From a bacterium (GTDB lineage Bacteria > Cyanobacteriota > Vampirovibrionia > Gastranaerophilales > Gastranaerophilaceae), in NCBI GenBank assembly GCA_017480425.1, contig JAFVAR010000018.1:1-64000 (forward strand): a stretch of DNA of 64,000 nucleotides, given 5' to 3'. Position numbers and translations under genes: made by a program. Below, in pieces: positions 18,247 through 27,434 of this stretch. The notes under the pieces are model-generated. The model worked only from the letters and a program-made list of their open reading frames with translations, had not been told where the DNA came from and did not search any database. Position 1 is the first letter of the stretch. Each line of letters starts with the position of its first letter.

Positions 18247-19288
18247 TTAATTCATCCTCAACACTAGCACGAGTAATTGTAATTTCTCCGGTAGCTTCAA
18301 GATTTCTGATAGAATTAACAACAGCAGTTTGTGCTTCTTGAACTTCTTTTGCACGAACAGGTCCAAGGTATTCCATATCATCCAGAAGCATTTGTCTTGC
18401 TCTTTCTGACATGTTGCGGAATATTTTATCTTTAATTTCTTCTTTTGTACCTTTAAGTGCTGTTGCAAGTTGTTTAGTATCAATTTCTCTAAGCAGCCTT
18501 TGAATAGCTCTGTCGTCGAGGATAATAATATCTTCGAATACGAACATCAAATCTCGGACTTCTTGAGCCATTTGTTGATTTTCTATATCGAGCCATTCCA
18601 TAATATTTTTTTCTGTTCCTCTGTCGCAGCAGTTGAGAATATTTGCCAGAGATTCAACACCGCCGGCATTTGAAAAGTCTTGAACCAAAAGGGCTGAAAA
18701 TTTCTTTTGTACAATATCTTCAATTGTTGTCAAAATTTCAGGGTTTGTAGGTGTCATATCGGCAATTTTCATTGATACAACCGCTTGAACATCAGGCGGC
18801 AAAAACGCCAAAACTTGTGCTGCGAGCTCAGGTCTTATATATGCAAGGATTAAAGCCAGAAGCTGCGGATTTTCAGATGCAAATGTATTTGCTAATTGGG
18901 ATGGATCTGCTTCGTTCAAGAAATAAAACGGGTTTGTGTTAACCATTGAGTTAACTTTTTCAAGCATCTTAGATGCTTCATTATCACCGTATGCTTGAGA
19001 AAGCAGTTGTTTTGCATATCCGACACCGCCTAAAGCAACGTAATTTTTTGCCTGGAATACGGCTTTAAATTCAACTAAAACTTCATTTAAATCTTCATCC
19101 GAGACTTTACCAAGGTTTGCAATATCAAGTGTAATTTGTTCAAGCAAGTCCTCGTCTTTTATATTTTTAAGTATCTCCGAAGCTGTTGTAGGTCCAAGCG
19201 CAATAAGAAGAGCCGCTACCTTTTGGCTCGGTCGTGATATTATCTTTTTGGCTTCTTCTTTAGCCTTTTTTATTTCTTCTATACCCAT
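18239..19288 (-). CDS. fliG: Flagellar motor switch protein FliG
   Basis: A 349-residue FliG, the C-ring protein that contacts the stator and carries torque. The order is an N-terminal domain binding FliF, a middle domain (NTNPFYFLNEADPSQLAN, with its EHPQ-like surface replaced by ENPQ) and a C-terminal torque domain with alternating charges (LDDRAIQRLLREID). ATG 19288 has no Shine-Dalgarno; GTGAAT repeats occupy the leader, and a strong AAAGGAGGAAA lies about 80 nt upstream, separated by that repeat. Second gene in the fliF operon. Confidence 0.96.
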   Translation of the reverse strand: MGIEEIKKAKEEAKKIISRPSQKVAALLIALGPTTASEILKNIKDEDLLEQITLDIANLGKVSDEDLNEVLVEFKAVFQAKNYVALGGVGYAKQLLSQAYGDNEASKMLEKVNSMVNTNPFYFLNEADPSQLANTFASENPQLLALILAYIRPELAAQVLAFLPPDVQAVVSMKIADMTPTNPEILTTIEDIVQKKFSALLVQDFSNAGGVESLANILNCCDRGTEKNIMEWLDIENQQMAQEVRDLMFVFEDIIILDDRAIQRLLREIDTKQLATALKGTKEEIKDKIFRNMSERARQMLLDDMEYLGPVRAKEVQEAQTAVVNSIRNLEATGEITITRASVEDELIE

Positions 19289-19293
19289 AATAT

Positions 19294-19325
19294 AAGTGAA
19301 TAAGTGAATAGGTGAATAAGTGAAT
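19294..19325 (+). repeat. Tandem 8-bp GTGAAT-type repeat in fliF-fliG gap
   Basis: Four consecutive units of AAGTGAAT (one is AGGTGAAT), followed by related AT-rich sequence containing TTAATAAG-type repeats up to about 19352. The same word recurs in other intergenic gaps of the window. Confidence 0.9.
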
Positions 19326-19368
19326 AAGTAATTATTCTTATTAACTTATTAACGTTGCTCTTATTGAC

Positions 19369-19379
19369 TTTCCTCCTTT
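19369..19379 (-). promoter_or_regulatory. Stranded Shine-Dalgarno of fliG
   Basis: AAAGGAGGAAA immediately after the fliF stop on the minus strand. No ATG, GTG or TTG is at a usable distance; the fliG ATG is about 80 nt away behind the repeat. Confidence 0.6.
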
Positions 19380-19381
19380 CA

Positions 19382-20962
19382 CTAATCTCTGATGAATGAT
19401 GTTATTAATTTTGCTGCTTCTTCAGGTGAAGCCATTACAGCTTCGTTCAGCTCATTAATATTTTGGTCTTTTTTGGACCGTATTTCTTTTTTGTTTAATT
19501 CAATTTTTGGAAGTTCTTCTTCTTGTTCAAATTCTTCTTGTTGAACTTCAGGTATTTCTTCATGAACTCTGACTCTTTCCTGACGTTTTACTGTAGGCAT
19601 TTTTGATACAAAGTTTTTAAGTATCAACAATGCAAAACCGCCTAATAACAGTACAATAATCAGAGGTATTACTGAAGAAGTAATAAAGTAGAACAGTTGT
19701 TCTTGCTGATATTGTTTAGAGAAGTCCTCCTGATTCATTTTATCAATTGAAGCTCCTTCAAACTGTAAACCTGAAACTGATATTACGTCACCTCTTGAAT
19801 AATCAACTCCTGATGCGGATAATACAAGATTTTTTATTTCATCTTTCTCTGCATCGGTGAGAACCTTATTAATTGCAACAGCAATTGATAAACGTTTTAC
19901 GGTTCCAGGTGCATATACTACTTGTTTAACTTCTTTTGTTACGTTATAGTTAATAGCCGTTTTTTGTTTAGAATAGTTTAAATTTCTGTTGTTAACTATT
20001 GCGGGAGTTAAATTTGCACCATTAACAATATTTGGATTTGTTGTTATATTATTCGGGTTCTCATATGTTTCCACTTCTGTTTGAGAACTTGTAATGACAC
20101 CGGTACCTTTGTCGTTTACAGGTGTATAGCTTTCAATTGTGGATTTAGCTGAATTAAAATCTATATCAGCATTTACTTGAACGGAAACATTACCTTTTCC
20201 TACGATTTTTTCCAATACATTTGAAACTTTTTTTGCAGTATCTTTTTCTAAATTAGATTTAAAACTTTCCATATCTGTTGAATTTTTGGAAGTTTCGTCA
20301 GACAACGTATTTCCTTTTTGGTCAGTGATGAATACTTGCTCAGGTGATAATCTGGGTATAGCATATGCAACCAAGTTTTTGATAGCTTTAACCTGTGAAC
20401 TCTTAATTTTATAACCCGGTTCAAGAACTAAAACAACTGATGCACTCGGTTTTTCATCATTATCTTCAAAGATTGAACGTTCAGGTTCTGCAAGTTGAAC
20501 TCTTGCATATTTTACGCCTTGTATTTTTTCAATAGAACGTGTTAATTCACCTTGAAAAATTCTTTGTTTGGTGAGTTTGTTTTTGAAATCGGTAGAGCCA
20601 AGCTGTAAGTCGTCTAAAAGCTCAAAACCTTTGTCATCATTTTTAATTAAGTCGTTTTCTGCGACAAACACACGCATATCTTCACGTACATTAGAAGGTA
20701 CCAAAATTGATTTATGGTCTTCTGAAACTTTGTATCTGTATCCGTTCTTCTTCATACCTTCTACAATACTGATGGCATCAACTTCGTTTAAATCAGAATA
20801 TAAAACAACCCAGTCCGGCTCCATTGCTTTACTCAGGAAAAAAGTTGCGGCAATAATTGTAACAACAATTAAGGCCAGCATTCCGAGTTTCTGGTTTCCG
20901 TCTAAACCGTTCCAGAGTTTCTTCATATCATTAGCTAATAGTGCAAAATAATTATTTTCCAT
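19382..20962 (-). CDS. fliF: Flagellar MS-ring protein FliF
   Basis: A 526-residue inner-membrane ring protein that nucleates the basal body. It has an N-terminal membrane helix (about 21-40), the ring-building domains (WVVLYSDLNEVDAISIVEGM, QLAEPERSIF), a periplasmic loop with variable repeats, a second membrane helix (about 430-450) and a cytoplasmic acidic tail that binds FliG. ATG 20962 with GGGGAG just upstream is preferred over a TTG eight codons earlier. First gene of fliF-G-H-I. Confidence 0.95.
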   Translation of the reverse strand: MENNYFALLANDMKKLWNGLDGNQKLGMLALIVVTIIAATFFLSKAMEPDWVVLYSDLNEVDAISIVEGMKKNGYRYKVSEDHKSILVPSNVREDMRVFVAENDLIKNDDKGFELLDDLQLGSTDFKNKLTKQRIFQGELTRSIEKIQGVKYARVQLAEPERSIFEDNDEKPSASVVLVLEPGYKIKSSQVKAIKNLVAYAIPRLSPEQVFITDQKGNTLSDETSKNSTDMESFKSNLEKDTAKKVSNVLEKIVGKGNVSVQVNADIDFNSAKSTIESYTPVNDKGTGVITSSQTEVETYENPNNITTNPNIVNGANLTPAIVNNRNLNYSKQKTAINYNVTKEVKQVVYAPGTVKRLSIAVAINKVLTDAEKDEIKNLVLSASGVDYSRGDVISVSGLQFEGASIDKMNQEDFSKQYQQEQLFYFITSSVIPLIIVLLLGGFALLILKNFVSKMPTVKRQERVRVHEEIPEVQQEEFEQEEELPKIELNKKEIRSKKDQNINELNEAVMASPEEAAKLITSFIRD

Positions 20963-21055
20963 ATCTCCCCGCGGACAATTACTCAATAATAATATATCCT
21001 ATTATTAAAAGTATTTCAAATGATTAAGATATTTTAAGGTAATTTGTACACTTAA

Positions 21056-22384
21056 TTATTCATAGTAATGTGAAATAACATTATTCAAATCTTTCAAAAT
21101 ACTTTTAAACGCTGAAATTATGACTTTTTCGTCAATATAAAATATTGTGTCAAGTTCTTTTTTACATTTTTGTTCAAATTCGTAAATTTTACTGCCTTTA
21201 ATGCCAATCTCTTTTGCTTTTTCAGCAACATATTCAATAAGTACGGAAATGAGTTCCTTTTTATTTTTACCTTTCCCCCATCCCCACTCTGATTTATCAA
21301 TTTTTGTAATTATGCTTGAAATGTTGTCGTACAGCATCATAAGAACATATGATTCGTCTTTATTTTTGAAAAAATTCTTTAACTTACTTAGCTTTTCTTG
21401 CTTGTCTTTTGTATCTAAAATTTTATTCAATTCTTGAAAAAATTGTCGTTTTTGGTTTTCTATGTTAACAGTATTTTCATTTCTGCATTTTTCGTGTTCC
21501 TCTTGTTTTGTAAAATCACATTTTTCAGTATTATGTGTTTTTGATTTATTTCCTGTTTTAGAATCTTTCCATACTATTAGTGTTGCAGCATTAGTAATTA
21601 TTTCGTAAGCGCTTTTTTTAATTTCTTTTGAGCTGTCCCAAGGATTTGTGAGCACTATTATTGTGTGTCCTTTTCTGTCAGTTTCGATTCTTTTTATGCC
21701 ATACGCATGGTTTGATTCAAGTCCTATAGAGTTTCCATTTTTGAAGCTAATCTGCATAATATATTTATCATTATTATTTTTAAAATCTTCCAGAATACCT
21801 TTTGCATCCGCACCTGACCAAATTGGGATGTATTGATTTTTGTATTCGGAATCAAAAAGATTTATTATATCCGGTACATTATTCAAAGTTCGATTCATTT
21901 GTGCAAAGCATTTTTCAATAGCAACTTCAATTACAAGGAGTTTGTCGTCTCCTGTAGAATATTTATGTAGTCTTGCGTATTCGTTGTCGTATTTTTCCTT
22001 GCCTTTTATAGAATTCATATTGTAAGTTTTTGAATCAGGAAGTTTTTTTTGGTCTTCTCTTATTTTTGCAATTTCTTCAACACTTACTCTGAAAGTTTTT
22101 TGCGTGGTTGGTGCTCCGTTCAGGTAGATTATATATCCGCCCATTCCGTCTGGTTTTATATGTTCTTTGAGAATTTCTTTTCCCCAAGAAGTTCTGTTAA
22201 GTCCGTATATTTGTATTAAAAGAGCGCAGTCATTGACGTTTCCTTGCCTAAAATTCCGAATAATGGTTGTTTGATTATATTCTGTACCGATAGTCTGTTG
22301 AAAAACTTTTGTGGCATTCTGGTTTACCTGTCTCAGAGCAGGCTGTTTTTTTGTATTAACTTTTGTTGAAACTCTAATTTCCAT
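21056..22384 (-). CDS. Calpain-like cysteine protease (C2-type) candidate
   Basis: A 442-residue protein with a calpain-type catalytic core. It reads RQGNVNDCALL with Gln47 and Cys53 six apart as in calpain (QGxxGDC), SNHAYGI with His226, and LTNPWD with Asn247, matching the Cys-His-Asn triad and the NPW motif. The C-terminal third (about 270-442) is lysine/glutamate-rich, helical and unlike any known domain. There is no signal peptide and no calcium-binding EF-hand is visible. The N-terminal segment before the core is short and polar. It lies upstream of fliF in the same direction, with a 93-nt gap. Enzyme activity is inferred. Confidence 0.75.
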   Translation of the reverse strand: MEIRVSTKVNTKKQPALRQVNQNATKVFQQTIGTEYNQTTIIRNFRQGNVNDCALLIQIYGLNRTSWGKEILKEHIKPDGMGGYIIYLNGAPTTQKTFRVSVEEIAKIREDQKKLPDSKTYNMNSIKGKEKYDNEYARLHKYSTGDDKLLVIEVAIEKCFAQMNRTLNNVPDIINLFDSEYKNQYIPIWSGADAKGILEDFKNNNDKYIMQISFKNGNSIGLESNHAYGIKRIETDRKGHTIIVLTNPWDSSKEIKKSAYEIITNAATLIVWKDSKTGNKSKTHNTEKCDFTKQEEHEKCRNENTVNIENQKRQFFQELNKILDTKDKQEKLSKLKNFFKNKDESYVLMMLYDNISSIITKIDKSEWGWGKGKNKKELISVLIEYVAEKAKEIGIKGSKIYEFEQKCKKELDTIFYIDEKVIISAFKSILKDLNNVISHYYE

Positions 22385-22461
22385 CGTGTTTAATCCGGAT
22401 AAATATATAAAGTATTTTTTTTGAAAAAAATTGCGTTTTTACTTATGATTTTGCAAGTAAA

Positions 22462-22487
22462 AAGGCGGACTTAATTAAGTCCGCCTT
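22462..22487 (-). terminator. Strong bidirectional terminator downstream of glgP
   Basis: Perfect inverted repeat AAGGCGGACTTAA/TTAAGTCCGCCTT, flanked by T-runs on both strands. It follows the phosphorylase gene on the minus strand. Confidence 0.9.
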
Positions 22488-22508
22488 TTAAATTATGCAT
22501 TTAATATC

Positions 22509-24203
22509 TTATTTGATATTAGAATATGTCCAAGCATCAAAAGTAGGTGTTTCAGAAATATTCAATTCTTTTTTCTTTTCTCCTGCAGAGCAGTCATCGT
22601 GTGCTATAGGAGCATATAATCTGTTATAGTATTCGATAACCATTCTGTCTGAATTGAAGTATGCTTCACTTGTTCTGATTGCTTGTCTCATTAATCTTGC
22701 CCATTCTGCCTTATTGTTATAATAAGTAGGAATGATTTGGTTTTCGATAATTTCCATTACGCATTCGTGGTCTTTCCAATGTCTTTCTTCCCAAGGCATA
22801 TCGTCATCTAAACCCGGATATTCAACAGTATACCCGTTAATTCCGTTAAACGTACCTTCAACTGTCCATCCGTCGTAGATAGATAAGTGTAATGCACCGT
22901 TCATGTTAGCTGACATACCTGAAGTTCCAGATGCTTCAAACGGTCTTAACGGAGTATTCAACCAAATATCAGAACCACGTTTTAGCATTCCTGACAATTG
23001 AAGTTCATATCCGGGAAGAACTACAACATTCTTTAATGAGTGTGAACGGTTTAGCAATTTGTTAAACATTTCTTTACCCATAACATCATCAGGGTGGAAC
23101 TTACCTGCAAAGATAATTTGAACTTTATCTTCGTCTAACAGTTTGCCGATTCTGTCTTTATCCATCAAGATTAACCAAGCACGTTTGTAATCTGCAAATC
23201 TTCTTGCCCATGTGATTGTTAATACATCAGGATTAAATCTCTTACCTGCAACGTTTGCAATGTACTTGAATAATTCCGATTTCATTTCACGTTTTACGTC
23301 AAGCAATGCTTGAGGGTCATTTTGAGCTTCAGCAACTCTCTTATCTTGCCAGTATTGTAAGTTAACAGCGTTTGTTATTGCTCTAATAGGGCATCTGTCT
23401 TCAACCCATTCCCACATCTTATTTGCAACAAGGCCGTGAAGTTGAGAAACTGCGTTTGCAATTCTTGACATTCTTAGTGCAGCAACAGTTAATGAGAAGT
23501 TTTCTCCGCCTAATTGTATTGCACGTTCTCTTGATGCACCGGCAAAGAAACCGCCTTCAAGCAATGTATCAACCCAATGTACTTCGTTACCTGCTGCAAC
23601 AGGTGTGTGAGTTGTAAATACAGTTTTTCTTCTGACTTCTTGCAAGTCACCATTATATTGTCTTAAAAGTTCAAATGCCGCAGGAAGTGCGTGTCCTTCA
23701 TTCATGTGGATTACGTCAAAATTGTAACCTGCTGCTTGAAGAACTCTTACACCTGCAATACCGAGAACTGTTTCTTGTGCAATTCTGATTTTTTCATTTC
23801 CGTCATATAATTTGTGTGAAATACTCTTAGCCCAATCGCTGTTACCGTCAATGTCGGTTGTTAATAAGTAAACAGGGCAAGTTCCGAATAATTCCGGGTT
23901 TACTTTGTAAGCTTTGACTTTAACTTTTTCTCCGAATGTTTCAACATCAACAACTATTCCGGTGTCTTCTAAGTAGTCATAATATTTCCTTATATAAGCT
24001 ACTTCCACGTTGCCGGAATGGTCAATTCTTTGGTCATAATAACCGTATGACCACAGAATTGTCACACCAACCATAGGCATTTGCAGATACCCTGCCGATA
24101 ACATATGTGAACCTGCTAAAAATCCTAAACCGCCGGAATAGGTGCTTAGTGATTGGTCCATTGCAATTTCCATTGAGAAATAAGCTACGTTTGGTAATGT
24201 CAT
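22509..24203 (-). CDS. glgP: GT35 alpha-glucan (glycogen) phosphorylase, short form
   Basis: A 564-residue GT35-family protein that would release glucose-1-phosphate from glycogen or maltodextrin. The N-terminus (YFSMEIAMDQSLSTYSGGLG), ARRFADYKRAW, FAGKFHPDD and RPFEASGTSGM are family signatures of the short phosphorylases. The lysine that binds pyridoxal phosphate normally follows GTSGM; here residue 431 is serine (GTSGMSANMNGAL). It has its own terminator. A small hairpin in the leader (GGACTTTTATAGTCC, about 24240) is the only regulatory hint. Substrate and activity are uncertain because of the missing lysine. Confidence 0.85.
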   Translation of the reverse strand: MTLPNVAYFSMEIAMDQSLSTYSGGLGFLAGSHMLSAGYLQMPMVGVTILWSYGYYDQRIDHSGNVEVAYIRKYYDYLEDTGIVVDVETFGEKVKVKAYKVNPELFGTCPVYLLTTDIDGNSDWAKSISHKLYDGNEKIRIAQETVLGIAGVRVLQAAGYNFDVIHMNEGHALPAAFELLRQYNGDLQEVRRKTVFTTHTPVAAGNEVHWVDTLLEGGFFAGASRERAIQLGGENFSLTVAALRMSRIANAVSQLHGLVANKMWEWVEDRCPIRAITNAVNLQYWQDKRVAEAQNDPQALLDVKREMKSELFKYIANVAGKRFNPDVLTITWARRFADYKRAWLILMDKDRIGKLLDEDKVQIIFAGKFHPDDVMGKEMFNKLLNRSHSLKNVVVLPGYELQLSGMLKRGSDIWLNTPLRPFEASGTSGMSANMNGALHLSIYDGWTVEGTFNGINGYTVEYPGLDDDMPWEERHWKDHECVMEIIENQIIPTYYNNKAEWARLMRQAIRTSEAYFNSDRMVIEYYNRLYAPIAHDDCSAGEKKKELNISETPTFDAWTYSNIK

Positions 24204-24425
24204 AATCTTAATACCTTCTTATTCATGTGTGTACTACTAAAGGACTATAAAAGTCCATGTGAATTCTACCAATAAAATAACACATAATCAATCTTTTTAT
24301 CAAAATGCTAGCTCTTTGTAATTATATAAAACCTTAAAATCCAATGAAATTATGTATCACGCCGATTGTTAAGAAATGTAACAAATAATACTTTAGAATT
24401 AATTCTCTATGATAATGATTCGAAA

Positions 24426-25127
24426 TTAAATTTTTAATGCTCCGGAATATCCTTTTAAATTGTGGTTTTTAGGGTAATGTACTTGTTGAATGCCGCTATT
24501 TTCATTGATTCTTTTGTTATATATGTCCATGTTTATTTTTTGATAATATGATGCTGAGTAGTTTCTCAGAATCGGTGAAATTAGTGCGGTAGATATAATG
24601 CTGCCTACAGTTGTCGTGATAGCGGATGTTGAATCACATATATTGTCAAATGAGTTAAGTGCATGGCGATGTTTTTCTATAAGTTTTTCTCTTTCTATTT
24701 TTGAAGTATTTATATATTTATCGGATTTTTCAATTTTATTTATAACTTCTTCTATATTTTCTCTAACATTAAAATTTAATTTCCCACGTTTATCAATTAA
24801 ATTTTGTTTAGTTAAGTATTCGGTTAACTCTTTTGATAATATTTTGCCTGTTTTTGTATAATTTTTTGTAATTTTTTGAATAGGTTTTGTTATTAAAAAC
24901 ATTGAAAGTACTGTAATACATCCTTCTGTCAGTTCCTGCGGAATCATAAAAGCTTTTTGTTTAGGGGAGTACTTGTCGTTAAACCAAATTGCACCTGTTT
25001 GTGCAATAGATGACATAGCAATTCCAAGCATGCTTGTTGCAAGAATCATAGCTCCGGAACCGCTTTCAAGGTGTTTATATACTTTATCGGCAAAAAATTT
25101 TGCCGGTTTTGAAATCCAAGAGCTCAT
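24426..25127 (-). CDS. Hypothetical membrane protein
   Basis: No family recognised. The 233-residue product has two or three hydrophobic segments (about 28-45, 70-85 and 168-185) around a charged lysine/glutamate-rich helical middle (INKIEKSDKYINTSKIERE). No signal peptide. Its ATG overlaps the stop of the upstream gene as ATGA, so translation is coupled. The pair is followed by a 222-nt gap before glgP's start that holds promoter-like AT-rich sequence only. Confidence 0.75.
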   Translation of the reverse strand: MSSWISKPAKFFADKVYKHLESGSGAMILATSMLGIAMSSIAQTGAIWFNDKYSPKQKAFMIPQELTEGCITVLSMFLITKPIQKITKNYTKTGKILSKELTEYLTKQNLIDKRGKLNFNVRENIEEVINKIEKSDKYINTSKIEREKLIEKHRHALNSFDNICDSTSAITTTVGSIISTALISPILRNYSASYYQKINMDIYNKRINENSGIQQVHYPKNHNLKGYSGALKI

Positions 25128-25690
25128 GCAGCCTCGCTTTCTTGTGAGGCTTTATATTTTTTGTGCAGGTTTATAAGCGTGTTTGCGCCTTTTGTAGTAA
25201 GAGGAGCATCAAGCAAAAAATTTGTGAACAGCATGACAACCAGTGCGGTAACTGTAGAAAGGGTATTTTTGTGCAGTTTTAGCTTGCTCTTTTTAACTTC
25301 TGTATTTTTTTCTTTAAGAATTTCTAACGGAGTAAGTAATGTCGAACCTTCTTTCGCAGAACCGTGCGCAAATTTCTCAACAAGCTTGTATGAGCATCCG
25401 CGCACGCAAAATCCTACGAAAGTACACGCACATATTTTAGCGATAGTTCTTAAAGCGGATGTTGTAGCAGTATCCCTATCAACGTTTGGATTGTAGTAAT
25501 CAATTAATGGTTGAGTTGTGATAGCTGCAGCACCCAGTGCAAGGCGATTCCAATGCGGACTGGCAAGCGCCTGTCCTGTTTTATTGTATTTAGCAGCATT
25601 TTTAAGCTCTTTGTTTGGTAACGATTTATAGAATTTGTCGTAAAAAGAGCCAAAACAAACGCTATTATCTATAGAAGCTTTTGTTATCAA
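25124..25690 (-). CDS. Hypothetical membrane protein with N-terminal VCFGS motif
   Basis: No family recognised. The 188-residue product starts at TTG 25690 behind a GGAAGG site; no ATG is available in frame. Near residue 12 it reads NSVCFGSFYD, the shared phenylalanine motif. Hydrophobic segments at about 50-65, 85-100 and 143-160 suggest a multi-pass membrane protein. It ends in TGA, overlapping the downstream ATG. Cysteines at about 88, 90 and 97 may be paired or metal-bound; this is not tested by sequence. Confidence 0.72.
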   Translation of the reverse strand: MITKASIDNSVCFGSFYDKFYKSLPNKELKNAAKYNKTGQALASPHWNRLALGAAAITTQPLIDYYNPNVDRDTATTSALRTIAKICACTFVGFCVRGCSYKLVEKFAHGSAKEGSTLLTPLEILKEKNTEVKKSKLKLHKNTLSTVTALVVMLFTNFLLDAPLTTKGANTLINLHKKYKASQESEAA

Positions 25691-25921
25691 AATACGCCTT
25701 CCATATTTCTGTTAAATTGTATCAGGGATATATCCTACTATACTCCTTGCTAGTATATAATATAATATTTCATTTTGATTTACAAGTAAAATTTATGCAA
25801 ATATTTTTTGTTTTAATTTATTTGTTTCCTCCGTATGGTGTATTTTATTTTTTAAAAATCCATCTTTTGATTGATGTCGATTGATAGGATAAATAATATA
25901 TTGTAGTTGTAGACTTGGGTA

Positions 25922-25954
25922 GAGTGTAAATATTCACTCAAAATGGTAAGTAAA
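25922..25954 (+). promoter_or_regulatory. Hairpin followed by ATGGTAAGTAAA in flagellar leader
   Basis: GAGTG/CACTC hairpin with an 8-nt loop, then AAAATGGTAAGTAAA, just upstream of the SLT gene. A similar hairpin and the same 12-mer occur in the flgA-flgI gap. The ATG inside it opens a short extension in frame with SLT but lacks a ribosome site. Confidence 0.4.
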
Positions 25955-25972
25955 AGAGAGAGGGTACGTAAG

Positions 25973-26524
25973 ATGAATCTTACGAGTATAGATGCAGCTT
26001 TGCAGAGAATACAATCTATAGAACGTCAGTTTCAATCATTAATGTCATATGGCGTTGAACCTGATAGTGATTTTCAAAAAATACTAAACAGCAAGGTTGA
26101 ACAGGGCAAAGACAGTTCATCTGTGAATAAGTCGGAAATAAATGAATTAATAGACAAATATGCATACAAAAACGGTTTAGATGCAGATTTTGTAAAAGCG
26201 GTAATTAATCAAGAATCAGGCTTTAATCCTAATGCAACTTCAAAATGCGGTGCTATGGGATTAATGCAATTAATGCCGGGAACTGCTCAAGGACTTGGGG
26301 TAATTGATGCTTATGACCCAGAACAAAATATAGAGGGCGGAACAAAGTATCTAAAAGGGCTGATGGACAGATTTAATAATAATAAGTCATTAGCACTGGC
26401 AGCTTATAACGCAGGCCCAAATGCAGTCAAAAAATATGGCGGTATTCCTCCATATCAAGAAACCCAAAATTATGTAAAAAGTGTAATTAGTCAATATGAC
26501 CGTATGAAAGGAGGTAAGGGGTAA
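25973..26524 (+). CDS. Lytic transglycosylase (SLT/GH23), flagellar operon
   Basis: A 183-residue SLT-domain muramidase. The catalytic glutamate is in VINQESGFNPNA, followed by GAMGLMQLMPGTA and the AYNAGPNAV motif. Start at ATG 25973 follows GAGAGGG; ten upstream codons are open but lack a site. No signal peptide is visible, so it may be exported through the flagellar apparatus or act in assembly. As first gene of the flagellar operon, it probably opens peptidoglycan for the rod, replacing the muramidase half of enteric FlgJ. Confidence 0.9.
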   Translation: MNLTSIDAALQRIQSIERQFQSLMSYGVEPDSDFQKILNSKVEQGKDSSSVNKSEINELIDKYAYKNGLDADFVKAVINQESGFNPNATSKCGAMGLMQLMPGTAQGLGVIDAYDPEQNIEGGTKYLKGLMDRFNNNKSLALAAYNAGPNAVKKYGGIPPYQETQNYVKSVISQYDRMKGGKG

Positions 26525-26577
26525 ATGTTCGGACTTTGGTTTTATTCCTTTCATAAAAACATCGTAGGAGGCCAGCT

Positions 26578-27399
26578 ATGATAGTAAGAGGTTTGGAATC
26601 TTGTGCTAACGGCATGCTTGCATTAATGGATGCAAATGACAATACTGCAAATAATTTGGCTAACGTTAATACGGTCGGTTATAAAAAAGGATCTTTAAGA
26701 TTTAAAGATGTAATGCATTCTGCAGTTTATACTCAGGCAGAATCAGTATTGCGTAATGATTCTACAAGATATTTGGGCTCTTTAAGTACAGGCAGTGAAT
26801 CATATACTTATACTCATGACTTTACTCAAGGAGCGTTGACAAAAACTGATAATCCGTATGATTTGGCTATTGAAGGTGACGGATTTTTTAAACTTCAAGA
26901 CGTAGAAGGAAAAATTTCTTATACAAGAAACGGTTCTTTTATTGTTAATAATGATGATTATCTCGTAACAAAACAAGGTGAATATGTACTTGATGTTCAA
27001 AACAGACGTATAAGAATGGTTCCTGAAGATTTAGATCCTGATTTGATAAGAGATAAGGTGGAAATTATTGTTGCAGAAAACGGAAATATAGAGATGAATG
27101 CAGGAAATCAAAAAATTCCTATGCAAACTATAGGATTGTTTGATTTTTCGGATAAAGATGATCTTTTTGAAATAAGCGATACAAGATTTATTCCAAAAAG
27201 TCCTGATACGAATTTAGAATTGAGAGCAGAAAAATATTCGGTTCAACAAGGAATGCTTGAGCTTTCAAATTCTAACGTCATCAGAGAAATGATTAGTACA
27301 ATTAATACAACGAGAAACTATGAAAGTTTAGCAAAAATAGTTACAACGAATAGTCAAATGCTTGATACTGCGGTATCAGTAGGAAGATTAAGAGTATAA
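26578..27399 (+). CDS. flgF: Flagellar rod protein FlgF-like
   Basis: A 273-residue rod/hook-family protein. The N-terminus has the family motif NNLANVNTVGYKK and the C-terminus the matching helix (NVIREMISTINTTRNYES), which assemble the rod. It precedes flgG as in canonical flgFG pairs, so it is called FlgF; the family motif alone cannot separate FlgF from other rod proteins. The start follows AGGAGG. Confidence 0.88.
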   Translation: MIVRGLESCANGMLALMDANDNTANNLANVNTVGYKKGSLRFKDVMHSAVYTQAESVLRNDSTRYLGSLSTGSESYTYTHDFTQGALTKTDNPYDLAIEGDGFFKLQDVEGKISYTRNGSFIVNNDDYLVTKQGEYVLDVQNRRIRMVPEDLDPDLIRDKVEIIVAENGNIEMNAGNQKIPMQTIGLFDFSDKDDLFEISDTRFIPKSPDTNLELRAEKYSVQQGMLELSNSNVIREMISTINTTRNYESLAKIVTTNSQMLDTAVSVGRLRV

Positions 27400-27434
27400 C
27401 AAACTTTAATATAAACCAGACGAGGAGAGGATAA

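Noticed and set aside
24220-24260. Attenuator in the glgP leader
   Set aside because: The hairpin GGACTTTTATAGTCC is short and no competing structure or leader peptide is seen.
25691-25921. Sigma-28 promoter ahead of the flagellar operon
   Set aside because: A TAAA...GTCGATTG pair is present but the spacing is about 19 nt instead of 15; not convincing.
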